A DNA stretch of 64,000 nt from Scleropages formosus (GCF_900964775.1 NC_041806.1:47356586-47420585), one strand, 5' to 3'. Counted from the stretch's first letter, positions 37,803-49,934 are shown. The notes: a model not told the origin generated them from the sequence alone. Numbers and translations: made by a program.

Positions 37803-38711
37803 TATATTGCCATGAAGAATCTACATCGTGTACTCTAATTATCCATGTAGTGGCACCAGCACTACCTCATTATAGAAATTGACGCAGATGAGATCCCATG
37901 GTCACGGCCCTATAATAAATGTACTTAACACAGTTTTTGCTCTTAAGATATGAAGTGTGTTTTTTTTTTTTATACATATCCCACAAGAAAATGTATTTTA
38001 TTGCTATGTTTCATGTTAGAAGCTCAATCTGCAATTATGTCTGAGTGAAATGTCTGCCTTCCACTAGAAACACACTTTGTGAGGGGAGGGCCAGCAGGGC
38101 CATTTGGCCCAGACCTCATCTGACTGGGGGCCTAATCCTTATCTCAGCCAAGGGTACATTACAGTATCATACTGAAACTAATTAAAAGATGTTGCCACTC
38201 TTTGTGAACAGTCTTTAATCGATACCATAAGAACAAAAATTAAACCCTATTGTACCTTTTGTACTTTTTCTGAGATGTACGTTGCTTTGAACAAAAGTGT
38301 CTGCTAAATGAATAAATGTAAATGTAAACCCTCTAATCTTTCACATCACAAATCAGAAAAACAAAATAACATCCAAACATTTCATCATAAAAACATTTCT
38401 CAACATAAACATGACAGAGCTTATTCACTTCTTCAAACATCTTATTTTACTAATACAAAGAGCAATAAACCGAGTTTAACAACAAATATAGATATCCACT
38501 ATGACAAAAAGAACTTGGGACTTTAAAACCCTTGACCATTAAAAGTAGTTTAGATACAAGGTTTAAAACACGTGTATTACACCCGCAACAAAAGTACCCA
38601 AGCACCCATGTCAAACTTTTACACGCTGGTTTTGCTCTGTCATTAAAAACCATAAACACTCATACAACACACATCTAAAAAAATGAAACATTATTAAATC
38701 TAAAATGGTAC
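37803..38711. other. Intergenic, one L2-type tail
   Basis: Only an L2-type LINE tail at about 38,230-38,330 (GAGATGTACGTTGCTTTGAAC) is recognisable. Confidence 0.45.
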
Positions 38712-39062
38712 TGTCACACGGAACACAGGGAGCCAGGACGGCTGAACCCGAGTGCAGCATTGTTCTTCTGAAGTTGAGGGAAGAGGCAAGTTCTCAAAAC
38801 CAGGGACAGGCGAAGGGTTGGTCGATCGGCGAACAGGACAGGAATGAGGATCCATGGACGTGGTCAGAAAACGAAGCAAGGAGTCAAAAACCAGAGATCG
38901 TGAACAGAGAATAGAATAAGTGTGTGCGCGAAGTAACGCGAGGAAGGGCGGTTGTCCCAAACGAGATTCCGCAACGGTACGGGAGCTGAAGAGGGTCTTT
39001 ATAGGGTGAGCGATCTATCAGGAGCTAGCGCAGAGTCAGGTGTTGTCGCTTGTGTTGGGACA
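38712..39062 (-). mobile_element. Solo LTR (fossil), LTR-family 1
   Basis: Starts TGTCACACGG and ends GGGACA on the plus strand, with possible target duplications GGTAC and GTTAC. A TATA-type CTTTATAGGG is present. Sister of 12,190-12,561. Confidence 0.65.
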
Positions 39063-39713
39063 GTTACTAAATTCTAAAATAAAATCAGTCATTCGAACAG
39101 TTTTTCCAAACAAAAATCTCTATCCTCCACAGCTGTCAGATGGGACTCTTCCCCAAGCTCTGATGAACTGAGCCTAGGGGGAGACCCCACCCGAGACAAA
39201 TTGATAACTAATAAACCCAAATAATTGGGTACCACTATGGAGGAGGGAGGATCTTCTCGGACCTTTTGAGGGGACGCAGTCAAGATCGGCAACCCCAGTG
39301 CAGTGCAGTACCAGAGATCAACCCAGCCTCCCTCCTGCACCTCTTCTTCTTCCTGGTCACTCCCACAAAATCCTGTTAAATGTCCATGTGACCAGGTATG
39401 TCCCTCTCTTCCTTGGCCCGATACGCCCCAGAAGTGCCCAGCGAAAAAGGAGACCATGCCACACTGGCCCCGGACAACTGCTCTCTTACCTCAGCACCCG
39501 CAGCTGCTCCAAGTTGATCCCCAGCGCTGCTAGAAGAAGGCTGGGCTTCCACACCGTGCCCCATCGGCACCACCTCTGCCCACACCATCCCCACATAGGT
39601 CAGCTTGCTCTGCAGGCAGCTGCGAGAGAGATGAACTCCCCCTGCACTGGGTACAGCGAAGGGGCCTTCGCAGTCCTTGACCAGATGGCTGATCTCCAAA
39701 CATTGCTGGCACT

Positions 39714-40352
39714 TCATTGTCTTACAAGATCTTCCGGTATGTCCCTGCCCAGACTCAAATGACAGGAGGGAGGCTGACCATGATAAAATAAGTAGCCTCT
39801 TGCCCTGCTCAAGGTAAAATGTGCTGGCAGGTGCTGGTAACTGTCCAACCCCGCAGGGTCAGGATGCAGGCAAACTAAGAAGTGTCTCTGTCCAGTCCAG
39901 ATGCCCAGAAGGTCCTGGTCTTCCTCATGTCCGGGTAAGACATTGGCAAAATCCCCCCGGAAAGGTGCCACGATGTCCGCTGACACGAATGGGTCGAAGA
40001 CATGAAGAGTCACAACTCTTCTATCACTCCTCCAGAGTGGTTTGCTGGAGTAGGGGAGCAGTTTAGAATGCATTGCACTCACCCTACATGTCTCCAGCAC
40101 CCTCTGATAACGTTCATCGGTCACCAGCGTGACATTGAAAAAGGACAACAGCCTGTTTCTCTGGATGCAGACAATGTCCTCTGCTGGAAGTCCCAGGAGT
40201 CCCAGGAGTCTGTGCTCATGAAATCCGATGGCGTCATCCCGGTTCCTCCGGTGGAAGCAGGTGGTATTCGTCAAAGCCTGCATCCTTCCAGCCACCGTCC
40301 TCACTGCCCGTGATGGTCTATCGTCCTCCCCAGGGGCTGCTGACATCTTCAA
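39714..40352 (-). CDS. ORF1 protein of the Keno-like LINE (relic)
   Basis: The 212-codon frame would make an RNA-binding protein of the LINE particle. The pattern of short strands (TNTTCFHRRNRDDAIGF, FFNVTLVTDERYQRVLE, RVVTLHVFDPFV, GIWTGQRHF) is that of ZCCHC3-like proteins, which fish genomes carry in many retroelement copies. A following 113-codon frame (39,376-39,717) starts within its last codons and supplies the zinc knuckle, so the original ORF1 has been split. Not a host gene. Confidence 0.55.
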   Translation of the reverse strand: MKMSAAPGEDDRPSRAVRTVAGRMQALTNTTCFHRRNRDDAIGFHEHRLLGLLGLPAEDIVCIQRNRLLSFFNVTLVTDERYQRVLETCRVSAMHSKLLPYSSKPLWRSDRRVVTLHVFDPFVSADIVAPFRGDFANVLPGHEEDQDLLGIWTGQRHFLVCLHPDPAGLDSYQHLPAHFTLSRARGYLFYHGQPPSCHLSLGRDIPEDLVRQ

Positions 40353-40583
40353 GGAAAACCCTATTCTGGACTACCTGGTGTAAAATAGTTTGAAAAAAAT
40401 TCTCTGCGTCACCCTGCAGGGACGGCAGGCAAGCCACCCAAAACCCTGCACCTTCGCCTTGGCAAGCTACCCCAAAAAAAATAATGAAATCCTACAAGGG
40501 AGCAGAGCTTTGCCCCAGGAAAGCTGCGGACACGCCACACAGTCCTGTATTAGGCTCCATTCTGCCCTCGCTAAAATCTCCGG

Positions 40584-40612
40584 TACTACACTTTGATCTT
40601 AGCCAAAAGGCC
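40584..40612 (-). ncRNA. U2 snRNA gene fragment
   Basis: On the minus strand GGCCTTTTGGCTAAGATCAA followed by (A)GTGTAGTA matches U2 nucleotides about 11-38, including the branch-point-recognition area, with one extra A. The rest of U2 is absent on both sides. Non-functional; marks the LINE target. Confidence 0.85.
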
Positions 40613-40760
40613 CAAATGTGAAATGGCCTTGGCCTCATTTGAGCTCTTAGAGGCCCTGAGTAAAGCAGTTAACATATGACATGCATCATAAATGTGATTC
40701 ACTTTGGAAGATTTGGTTACATTTTTCATTTTATGTTTTGGTTATAAATTTCTTACACAG

Positions 40761-41295
40761 TGTAGCGTCCGGACGGGAGTCCGATACGGACGCGCGTTGC
40801 TATTACGTCCAAGCACGGACGAAATACAAAATGACCTCACGTGCAGTGTGGTGTTAAAAGTGCGCTGTGCGTATTGTAAGACACTTGGTGGAAGTGAAAC
40901 AGGAAACACGACACCAGGAAACACACACGATCTGTGAACTACGGTGAACAGTGAAACGCTACTCTGTGAGTATGACCGCAACCCCGAGACGTGACAAAAT
41001 ACCGGACAGGAACGATGGACCAGGACTGGAGAACAAGAGGCAGGAACTGACAGGACGGGCACTCGGGACTGGAACATGAACACCTAGGAAACAGACTGCG
41101 AGAACAAGAGACTACGAATCGCCAAGAGAGCACAATAGAACCACTGATTAAGAATCCGCAAGTAGTTCTGCTCCGCTGGCTCCTTTTATACCTCCGTGTC
41201 CTACGAGACTGTGAGGTGAAACGTAAGCGTTAACTAACGGCACTGAGTGGCGCTGCCTCTGACCAGGAGGGGCAGTGACCCCGTGGGACATGACA
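40761..41295 (-). repeat. 3' LTR of the Ty3/Gypsy element
   Basis: Ends TGTAGCGTCC and CATGACA on the plus strand. Nearly identical to the other LTR apart from a handful of substitutions and one short length difference. A TATA-type box (CCTTTTATACC, reversed) is visible. Confidence 0.92.
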
Positions 41296-44200
41296 GTACC
41301 CCCCCCCCCCCCCCCCAGGGGCGGCTCCAGCCGCAGGACGCCGGCGGGTAGGCGGTCTCCCCCGCCGTCGCGGAGCAGGCCGATCTGGATGAGACTTATG
41401 GAAGTACCCAATAAGAGCCGGGTCCAATATGTCCCGTGCTGGTACCCAGGACTGCTCCTCCGGCCCATAGCCCTCCCAGTCGACCAGATAGTACAGCGTA
41501 CCCCGTCTCCGTTTGGAGTCCAGGAGGGCCCTGACGGAGTAAGCAGGAGAACCATCCACATCCAACGGTGGAGGTGGAAAGACTGCTGGGCTCTGCAGGG
41601 CGGAAACAGAATGGGGCTTGAGGCACGAAACATGAAACGTGGGACAGATACGATAATGCAAGGGCAACTGAAGGCGGTAAGAAACCGGGTTGATCCTCTT
41701 CAGGACCTTGAATGGGCCGATGAAACGGGGGGCAAGCTTCCTCGAGGGCAAATGTAGTTTGAGATCCTGGGTGGACAACCACACTGTGCCCCAGTTGGTA
41801 CAATACAGTCCTACGCCTCTTGTCGGCCTTCTCCTTTTGGCTGGACACCACCTCCTGGAGACGGACATGTGTGGATTCCCACACCGATTCACTCCTCTTG
41901 TACCAGTCGTCCACAGCTGGCAATCCACTGGTCTCCATCGTCCACGGGAACAGCGGAGGCTGGTAACCAAGCACACACTGGAAAGGAGTTAAGTTTGTGG
42001 ACGAATGGACCAGGGAGTTCTGGGCGTACTCTGCCCAGGGGAGGTATCTGCTCCAATCTGCTTGATGCTGAGCACAGTAACTCCGCAGGTAACGTCCAAT
42101 CTCCTGGTTGAGGCGTTCCACTTGCCCATTAGACTGTGGATGGTAACCAGAGGAGAGGCTGACTGAGACTCATAAGCGGGCAAAGAAGGCCTTCCAGACC
42201 CTTGAAGTGAACTGGGGTCCCCTGTCCGAGACAACATCCTCTGGCAGGCCATACAGCCAGAAGACATGTTGGAACAACAGTTCCGCGGTCTCCAGGGCTG
42301 TGGGCAGACCTTTCAGAGGGATCAGTCGACAGGCTTTGGAAAAGCGATGTATGACGACCAATATGGTGGTGTTTCCATCGGAACACGGAAGATCAGTAAG
42401 GAAGTCCACCGCTATATGGGACCATGGACGGTTGGGAATTGGGAGTGGTTCAAGAAGCCCTGCTGGCAGCTGCTGTGGGACTTTGGCCTGGGCACATGAG
42501 GTGCAGGCAAGGACGAAGTTTCGTACGTCCTGTTTCATGGAAGGCCACCAGAAGCGTTCAGGGAGGAGCCTCAAGGTTCGGTTGACCCCTGGGTGTCCTG
42601 TACTTGGACCATCATGGGCCCAGTGTAGGAGCTCGGACCGAACGGTGGACGGGACGTATTCTTTGTCTTGGGGCTGCTCGTTGGGACCGGGTTCTTGACG
42701 TTGGGCCGCTTGGATATCGTCAAATAAAGCCCAACGGATAGGAGCCACAAACTGCGTCGGGGACAAGATGGTGTCTGGTGGGGAGAGCTGAGGCAATACC
42801 TCGAACAAGCGGGACAGCGCATCGGCCTTGCCGTTCTTGGAGCCAGGACGATAGGTCACCGTGAAACGGAACCTGGTGAAGAACATGGCCCACCGCGCCT
42901 GTCAGGAATTGAGCCTCTTTGCCTTCTGCAGATACTCCAGGTTCCGGTGATCAGTCAACACTAAAAACGGGTGAGTAGCCCCCTCTAACCAATGTCTCCA
43001 CTCTTCCAAGGCCATCTTTATGGCTAAGAGTTCCCTGTTTCCTACATCATAATTCTTTTCAGTAGGTGACATTTTGTGTGAAAAATACACACATGGATAG
43101 AGCGTCAGGGGATTTCCCTGGCGCTGTGAGAGCACGCCCCTACCCCTGCCTCAGAAGCATCAACTTCCACGATAAAGGGCAGTTTGGGATCAGGGTGCTT
43201 CAGGATTGGGGCAGAAGTAAAACGTTTCTTTAGGTCTTCAAAGGCCTGACTCGCCTCAGGGGTCCAGGTCAGGCGCCTAGGGGCTCCTTTTAACAGAGCA
43301 GTCAACGGGGCTGCAACGGAACTGAAGTTCCTTATGAAGCGCCTGTAGAAATTCGCAAAACCTAGGAACCGTTGCAGGTCCTTTACTGTCTTTGGCTGGG
43401 GCCATGACAGAACTGCCGAGACCTTCTGTGGATCCATCATGACCCCATTGGGTGTTAGGATGTACCCCAGGAAATCCACAGATTGCACATGGAACTGGCA
43501 CTTCTCCCCTTTCACGTACAGCTTATGCGCTGCTAGCTTTTGCAATACCTCCCTGACATGTACAATATGCTCCTCACAGGACCGAGGAAAGATCAGAATA
43601 TCATCCAGATACACCAATACTGAGCGATTAATCAGCTCTCGGAGTACTTCATTAACAAAAGCCTGGAATACGGAAGGTGCATTCGCCAGGCCAAAAGGCA
43701 TGATCAGATAGTCATAATGCCCTAGGGCGGTGCTAAAGGTGGTCTTCCACTCATCCCCTTCCCTAATGCGAATCAGGTTATATGCGCTCCTAAGGTCCAG
43801 TTTCGTAAAAATGACAGCACCGGAAGCCTGTTCGAGGGCCGACGTGATAAGAGGCAAGGGGTGCGGGTACTTCACAGTAACGGCATTTAGCCCCCGATAA
43901 TCAATATACGGGCGCAAACCCCCGTCCTTTTTTTCAACAAAGAAAAAGCCAGCGGAAGCTGGAGAAGTAGACGGCCGGATTAGTCCGGCTTCTAGTGCCT
44001 CCGTTATATAAGCCTCCATTGCCTGATGTTCAGGTTGTGAAAGAGGGTATACCCGCCCCCTAAGGGGTGTAGTCCCAGGCAAAAGATCTATAGCACAATC
44101 CCAAGGTCTATGAGGGGGCAGTTCTGCTGCCTTGTGTTTGCTAAACACCGCCACTAGATCTGCGTACTCCCTTGGAATCTGCAGGGGCAGATCTGCATTA

Positions 44201-45112
44201 GGGCTCTCTATGGATGTGGAGTTACAAGACATCTCCCGATGTTTGGGACACTGCTTTCCCCAAGACAGCAGTTTCCCCTCACTCCAAGAAATAACAGGGT
44301 CATGGGCGACTAACCACGGATATCCCAGAATAATGGGGTGATCAGGGGACTTAATCAGATAGAACCATATTTGTTCCTTATGGAGTGGCTCTACCTGCAT
44401 AGTAACGGGCTCTGTGTGCTGCTCTACACTCCCAGACCCAATTGGAGCGCCATCAATAGCTCTAATAGCCAGAGATTTGGAGCATGGGGCACAGGGCAAG
44501 CCCCAGGATGCGGCAATATCACGATCCATGAAATTCCCTGCAGCGCCACTGTCTACCATAGCTTTTGTCTCCTGCTGCTGGAAACCCCAGGATACTGTAA
44601 CTGGTAATGTCAACAAGGAGGTATGGAGAGATACATCACTCACCAGTAAGTCGGTCCGTTGGGATCCACGGGGTGGCCGCACTGGACAGGAAACCTGAAC
44701 GTGATCCGCAGCTCCACAGTAAAAGCACAGGCGTTGCAGAAAACGGCGCCTCCTTTCCTCCTCTGTCAAACGCCCGTTACTGAGTCGTATTACTCCCTGC
44801 CTGACGCACTGTTCTTCGAGCCTTGCACAGCTGACGATGCGTGCTTTAGCCGGCTCACTGTTGCATAAGGCAACCGCAGGCTCAGCGCGGGGACCCGAGG
44901 GGGCCTTAAGACACGTCTGCCGATAATGCGTTTGTGAACTGGTCGGGTCGGCGCCATGCCCACAGCGACTGAGGAGTTGTGTCAACCACTCCAATTGATC
45001 CGTGATGCGGCGAGCGGCGTTTCTGCAAACCTGGAGTTGTTCTTGGTTCGCCTCTGTCAGTTCCGCCAGTTCACGCCATTCTGTTGAAGTCATATTAGCA
45101 GGCGGATTCTTC

Positions 45113-45629
45113 TGTAGCGTCCGGACGGGAGTCTGATACGGACGCGCGTTGCTATTACGTCCAAGCACGGACGAAATACAAAATGACCTCACGTGCAGTG
45201 TGGTGTTAAAAGTGCGCTGTGCGTATTGTAAGACACTTGGTGGAAGTGAAACAGGAAACACGACACCAGGAAACACACACGATCTGTGAACTACGGTGAA
45301 CAGTGAAACGCTACTCTGTGAGTATGACCGCAACCCCGAGACGTGACAAAATACCGGACAGGAATGATGGACCAGGACTGGAGAACAAGAGGCCGGAACT
45401 GACAGGACGGGCACTCGGGACTGGAACATGAACACCTAGAAAACAGACTGTGGGAACAAGAGAGCACAATAGAACCACTGATTAAGAATCCGCAAGTAGT
45501 TCTGCTCCGCTGGCTCCTTTTATACCTCCGTGTCCTACGAGACTGTGAGGTGAAACGTAAGCGTTAACTAGAGGCACTGAGTGGCGCCGCCTCTGACCAG
45601 GAGGGGCAGTGACCCCGTGGGACGTGACA
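45113..45629 (-). repeat. 5' LTR of the Ty3/Gypsy element
   Basis: Pairs with 40,761-41,295. Immediately inside it (45,101-45,112) the minus strand reads GAAGAATCCGCC, complementary to a stretch about 25-30 bp past the TATA box of the LTR, as expected for self-priming Tf1/Sushi-group elements. Confidence 0.9.
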
Positions 45630-45634
45630 CACAG

Positions 45635-46238
45635 CGCTACATTACTACCCCTGCTAGATATTGTAACATTTTGTCCATGTGCTGTATTACATGTATTTGG
45701 GTCCAGACTTTCTAGAAATTCTTAGAATTGTCAAGAAATCAAATGTTAATTTTTCAAGTGGAACAAACTTAAATACTTCAGTTGTTTACATATTTACAGA
45801 GGCAATTTCTGGTGTAGGCCACTGCAATGTCACAATACATTTCCTTGTATGTATCTAAAAGTAATAAGCCGATATGCCGTACAATGATAAGAAAACTTGG
45901 TTGTGGTTTAACAAGAAAATGAGTGGAAGTGAGTTTTCAGGGTCTTTTTCTGTGCATATCTGGGAGTTACAAACAGTGAGAGAATTGGGCAAACCTCACA
46001 CACCCTGAGCTGGACTCCAACACCACACTCACCAAGCAGCTCAGGAGATGTGTGGCCACCAAACCCCAACCAGGAAAGAAAGACAAATAAAATTTTATGA
46101 GTCTAAATCCGTATATGTTTACATCACTTCATGTTTTCGCATCAAATGCATTATCAAGTCCCTTGTGGAGTCTACACTGAATTTCCAAACCTTTGTTTTA
46201 CATATTTCTTATACTGCTTGATTTGCTACTGACAGTAG
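45635..46238. other. Intergenic, nothing supported
   Basis: No recognisable gene or repeat. Confidence 0.4.
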
Positions 46239-46539
46239 ATACTGTGGTGCGCAGCGTCATGGGTTTGGAGGAGGTGAATAAGGACACGGAGGCAGCATTC
46301 ATAACGAACGATTTATTCGAACACCAGCACAAAGGAAATAATGCTCTCGGTCCAAGGACCCCTTTTCCTCCAGGACCTGCGCTTACAGCCAGCCTGCCTT
46401 AGCATCCCTAAGCTCTCTCCAGCACCGTGGCAGACACGGTCAACCCACCATTTCCCCCCGAAGTGGCCCCAGCGGTTACAGACATTATTTACAGATTTCC
46501 CATAATGCAACTATTTACATTAAATCAGTGATGCAGGTC
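46239..46539. repeat. LTR-like repeat (fossil)
   Basis: Starts TGTGGTGCGCAGCG and ends GTCGTTACA, related to 36,664-36,992. Possibly a solo LTR of an unassigned family. Confidence 0.45.
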
Positions 46540-46796
46540 GTTACAATACCTTAAACAAAGTGCAAATGACAAAACTGAAATATAGTAAATGCGCTTTAAT
46601 GAAAATGTGTCGTCCCTAAATGTCTTCACCTGTTATTACCTTCCCTTTGCAGTTCTTAACCTGCGTGGTGTGGCATCCCAGGGGAGGTGCATACAGAGGT
46701 GTGAGGTGCCTTTCAGGTAATATGTCTTACATTAGAGACAGAAAGGAGGTGCTTACATTAACATCACTTTCAGGTGACCTGTGAGGGTTAAAATGT

Positions 46797-46990
46797 AGTG
46801 CTATGGTTAGAGCTACTGCTTTTGGATCTCAAGGCCTCAGGTTCAAATTCCACCCACTGCTGCAGTACCCTTGAGTAAGGTATTTAGCATGAACTGCTCC
46901 AATAAAAATGACTCAGCTGTACAATTGGCTAAATCAGTTCAAACCGATTTGCAGTGCAAGTTGATTTGGAAGGAAGTGTCACATGAATGA
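46797..46990 (+). repeat. SINE-B copy
   Basis: Diverged SINE-B: ATGGTTAGAGCTACTGC head, ACCCTTGAGTAAGGTATTTA centre. Confidence 0.65.
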
Positions 46991-48289
46991 ATAGAAGTGA
47001 AAAATTACTGCTATAAGAGAGTATCATCCACATGCAAACTCATCCATTGGTCCATGACAATAAAGAGCTCTTTGAAAACCTGGTACCCTGTCTGAGTGAC
47101 TCTGACACATGTTGTGTTGCAACACAAGTTCAGCTTTAGATGGGCAAGTTTTGATCTCATCGCTCAGCAAAAGAAGATTACAAACAAGGTAACATAGTTC
47201 AGTTGGCCTAAGACTGACCCGGGATGCATCTTCTCATTTAAGACGATAACATTAAAAGCAGCACCCAAACCTAGATGGCACTGCTGAAGCTTCTTGTTAA
47301 TGCTTTAAGTTGCAAACCATATCTGTCCTCCTGCTCACAGTGAGCGGATTTTCTTTACTGATTAAAAAGTTCACTTTTCTGCTCGGTGCTTATGTAGCTG
47401 TCAGTGATGTGAACCTTTCCTTCTGACTGATGTTTCCTGCTTCACAAGCAATCTCACCCAAAGTGGTTGTTGGCACCACAAGCTTTACAGCTTTTATATT
47501 AGCGAGACAGTGATCTCAGTCCGGCTTGTTTCTTTCTCTATGAGCAGCATTGACATTTTCACTCGTGACCCATCCGGTAGCATGGATTTCAGTCTCGTAT
47601 TGGTCGGTTCTTATATTCCAATTTTTAATGCACCACACTGGTAGCTTTTTCTCTCAAATCAGTAATAAAACTGTAAGCTATTAGCTTGCAGCATCCAAAT
47701 GTGTACAGCTCATAGTCCAAAGACAAGCTGTTCAGGTTCCCCACAGTGTGTGAGTGACAGGGAGAGTTTGTTCCACTGATGTATGGATGAGTGACCCAGT
47801 GTAAGTAGTGTATCTAGCAGTGTAAGTCACCTTGGTGAATAAGGTGTGTGGCCTGATAACACTACCTAGCATTCCTTGTAAGTCGCTTTGGGGAAAAGCA
47901 TCTGCTAAATAAATAAATGTAAATTAGCTGACTGGTTCCCACACAAAGTCAAGTTAACACACCATTTAAACAGTTTGATACAACAGCCATTATAATAAAA
48001 TGTGCAGTCCCAGTGTTGACCATGTTAAAGATCAAGTGTAATGACTCAAAGAGTTTTTCCAGGTGTGGGCAAATATTTGTCACGAAAGATGCTGCAGTGG
48101 GTCCCCTATACCTTTTAGTCACCTCAGACAGTGTCTAAATATAAGAATGGCACACACTCATGCGTGACCCAGTTTAAAAAAGAAATACACACAGCAGTTT
48201 GTGCGTTATTCTAGTACTACCAAAAGACCTGTGTCTGATGCCACTTCCTGCCTCTACAGAGTGTAAAAATATCCTCATAAAGAGGAAAG
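46991..48289. other. Intergenic with a SINE-C part
   Basis: A plus-strand 3' part of SINE-C at about 47,705-47,925. The rest (46,991-47,700, 47,930-48,289) shows no gene or named repeat. Confidence 0.45.
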
Positions 48290-48295
48290 CTCGAG

Positions 48296-48510
48296 GGTAT
48301 TTAAAAGCAGGCTTTACATCTACAGCTACATTAGCAGGACACATCACCCAGTGGCTCAGCAGAGACAGACCAACCTGGCAAGAGGAAATACACCTGCGTC
48401 ATCACATTCCTGTTCCCCGGTCACCCTAACCCCAGTTTACAGTACATACACCTTCTGTTTTCTTTCTGCACAGCTTCATTTCCTTTTGTTCTTCTCTGTC
48501 TCTCTCTCCA
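48296..48510 (+). pseudogene. Relic of a sixth CC chemokine: promoter, exon 1, intron 1 start
   Basis: TATTTAAAA (about 48,298) stands where the TATA box would be. About 48,388-48,440 aligns with chemokine exon 1: ACACCTGCGTCATCACATTC corresponds to the LCVVAL stretch, the start codon position reads ATA, and the end AGTTTACAGTACATACACCT followed by TCTGTTTTC matches the exon 1/intron 1 junction of CCL-2. No exons 2 or 3 follow; a LINE relic begins near 48,545. Confidence 0.65.
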
Positions 48511-48544
48511 CCAAAAAGTATGGATTTATGTTTCTTTCAGTGCA

Positions 48545-49280
48545 AAGGAAGTCATGAAAGGTCTGTTGTGGTTCTGGCGCTGATGTGATGGAATGACCTC
48601 CCCTTCTCACGCAGCACTGCTAAATCTCTCGCTGCATTTAAGAAACTAAAAACTGACCTCTTTCAGACTCAATTCTCCCCTGATCTTCTAAGTGCATGAT
48701 AAATATGTTTAATAATTTTCAATGACAATTTGTGCAATAATGGAAAACCCATTTACAGCAACTTGTGTGATATGTACTGTCTTATACTGTGGCATCTGAC
48801 AAATTGACCGTACTCCAGAATTATGTGTTTGCATCCAAATCTCTCCTTCGGCTGGTGTAATGCACTCTTTGTGTTGCTCTCTGAGATGTACGTCACTTTG
48901 GAGAATAGGGTCTGTGTCATGCTGGGGACAGGCAGGCTGGAGACAGGTAGGTAGTGGACCCAACTGCGGGTTGGTTTTAATCGTTCAATGAGGTTCGCAG
49001 GAAAGGACACGAATGAAGTCAGGGACAGGCAAAGGTCTTCCAAAGCACGAATGTCGCAGTACAGGTAAACTGGAGTCAGCAGTCGAGGAGAGCGGGAGAG
49101 AATCAGAAAACCAGGAACAAGGGAACAAGCAAGGAAAAGTCGCTGAGACTGCAAAATCCACATCATGGTGTGGACTCAGAGCTCCTTATATCCCGGGGGT
49201 TCTCAATTAGCCGCAGGTGTTGCCGCTCCACTCGTTCCCGGGGCTGTGACAGTCTGCTAAATGAATAAATGGAAATAACA
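48545..49280 (+). mobile_element. CR1/L2-group LINE 3' end, split by a solo LTR
   Basis: 48,545-48,700 translates to the C-terminal RT pattern (a NDLPFSRSTAKSLAAFKKLKTDLF-like stretch in damaged form), then the LINE 3' untranslated end to 48,914. The tail resumes after the LTR at 49,252 with CTAAATGAATAAATGG. Confidence 0.65.
48915..49251 (-). mobile_element. Solo LTR (fossil) with perfect 5-bp duplication
   Basis: Begins TGTCATGCTG and ends CTGTGACA; flanked by GTCTG at 48,910-48,914 and 49,252-49,256. TTATATCC (TATA type) lies at about 49,185. It sits inside the tail of the LINE. Confidence 0.8.
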
Positions 49281-49297
49281 TTACAACAGAACCGAAC

Positions 49298-49508
49298 AGC
49301 TGGCAGCATAGTAGTTGGAGTTGCTGCAGTGAGACCAAAAGGTCACAGGTTCAGTTCCCACCTCCGGCTCTAAAACCCTTTAACAAGGTCCTTACACTAA
49401 AAATGCTCTAGTAAAATTACCCAGTTATATAAATGGGTAAATAACTGTAGGTAGATCAACATCGTAAGTCACGTCGGAGAAAAATGTTGGCTAAATGAAT
49501 AAATGTAA
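49298..49508 (+). repeat. SINE-B copy
   Basis: Head GGCAGCATAGTAGTTGGAG, centre TTACACTAAAAATGCTCTAG, tail GTTGGCTAAATGAATAAATG. Confidence 0.7.
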
Positions 49509-49934
49509 ACGTTGCAAAAAATTATTAACAGCAGATACTGCTGGGAGTGATTAAGAAAAAAATATGTGCTTTGTTTGGCTTCAGTTTCATGCATTGGATA
49601 GTCAAGGTATTGTGAAAGGCAGCAACACATATTCTTTTGCCTGTTGTGTGTTTATGGCATTGATAAGGGTAGCAAAAATTTAGCGTAAAAAGGTAAAAAC
49701 GAATAATGAGCAGGACAATGTCTTGTGCACAATTTAAGGCTGACACGTACAACTTATAAAACAGGAAAATCAGAACAACACAAAATCAAGTGAGATATTG
49801 CTTAAAAGAGTAAAGTGTTGCATGAGGAGGTGCTGCATGATGCTAAAGGTGTCTCACCGCAGTACCATTTCACTACAAATTCATTTCCTGCCTCCACAGG
49901 TCCAGTTTCCAACCTTGACCCAGTGTAGTTTCCT

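Larger units (their letters stand above)
39070..40612 (-). mobile_element. Tx1-clade (Keno-like) LINE 5' part with U2 snRNA scrap
   Basis: The 5' edge (plus-strand high end) is joined to a piece of the U2 small nuclear RNA gene, 40,584-40,612. The body encodes a ZCCHC3-like ORF1 protein in two overlapping frames: 39,714-40,352 (RRVVTLHVFDPFVSADIV, GIWTGQRHFLVCLHPDP, ARGYLFYHGQPPSC) and 39,376-39,717, which begins with a CCHC zinc knuckle (C-X2-C-X4-H-X4-C). Keno elements are known to insert in U2 genes; that and the ORF1 type support the name. No reverse transcriptase is present: the 3' part is missing where the LTR at 38.7 kb begins. Confidence 0.6.
40761..45629 (-). mobile_element. Ty3/Gypsy chromovirus (fossil), broken but young
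   Basis: Complete outline: two LTRs, a 5-bp target duplication CACAG (40,756-40,760 and 45,630-45,634), a G-rich polypurine tract beside the 3' LTR, and, in order on the minus strand, gag with a CCHC knuckle (about 44.6-45.1 kb), protease (VDSGAAGNF, about 44.5 kb), reverse transcriptase (about 43.5-44.1 kb), RNase H (about 42.9-43.3 kb), integrase with a zinc-binding head (about 41.9-42.7 kb) and a chromodomain (about 41.4-41.6 kb). It looks nearest to the Sushi-type chromoviruses of fish. The coding part is broken, with roughly four or five interruptions. LTR similarity suggests a recent insertion. Confidence 0.92.

Noticed and set aside
40584-40612. Functional U2 snRNA gene
   Set aside because: Only about 28 of roughly 190 nt are present and one base is inserted; no promoter elements.
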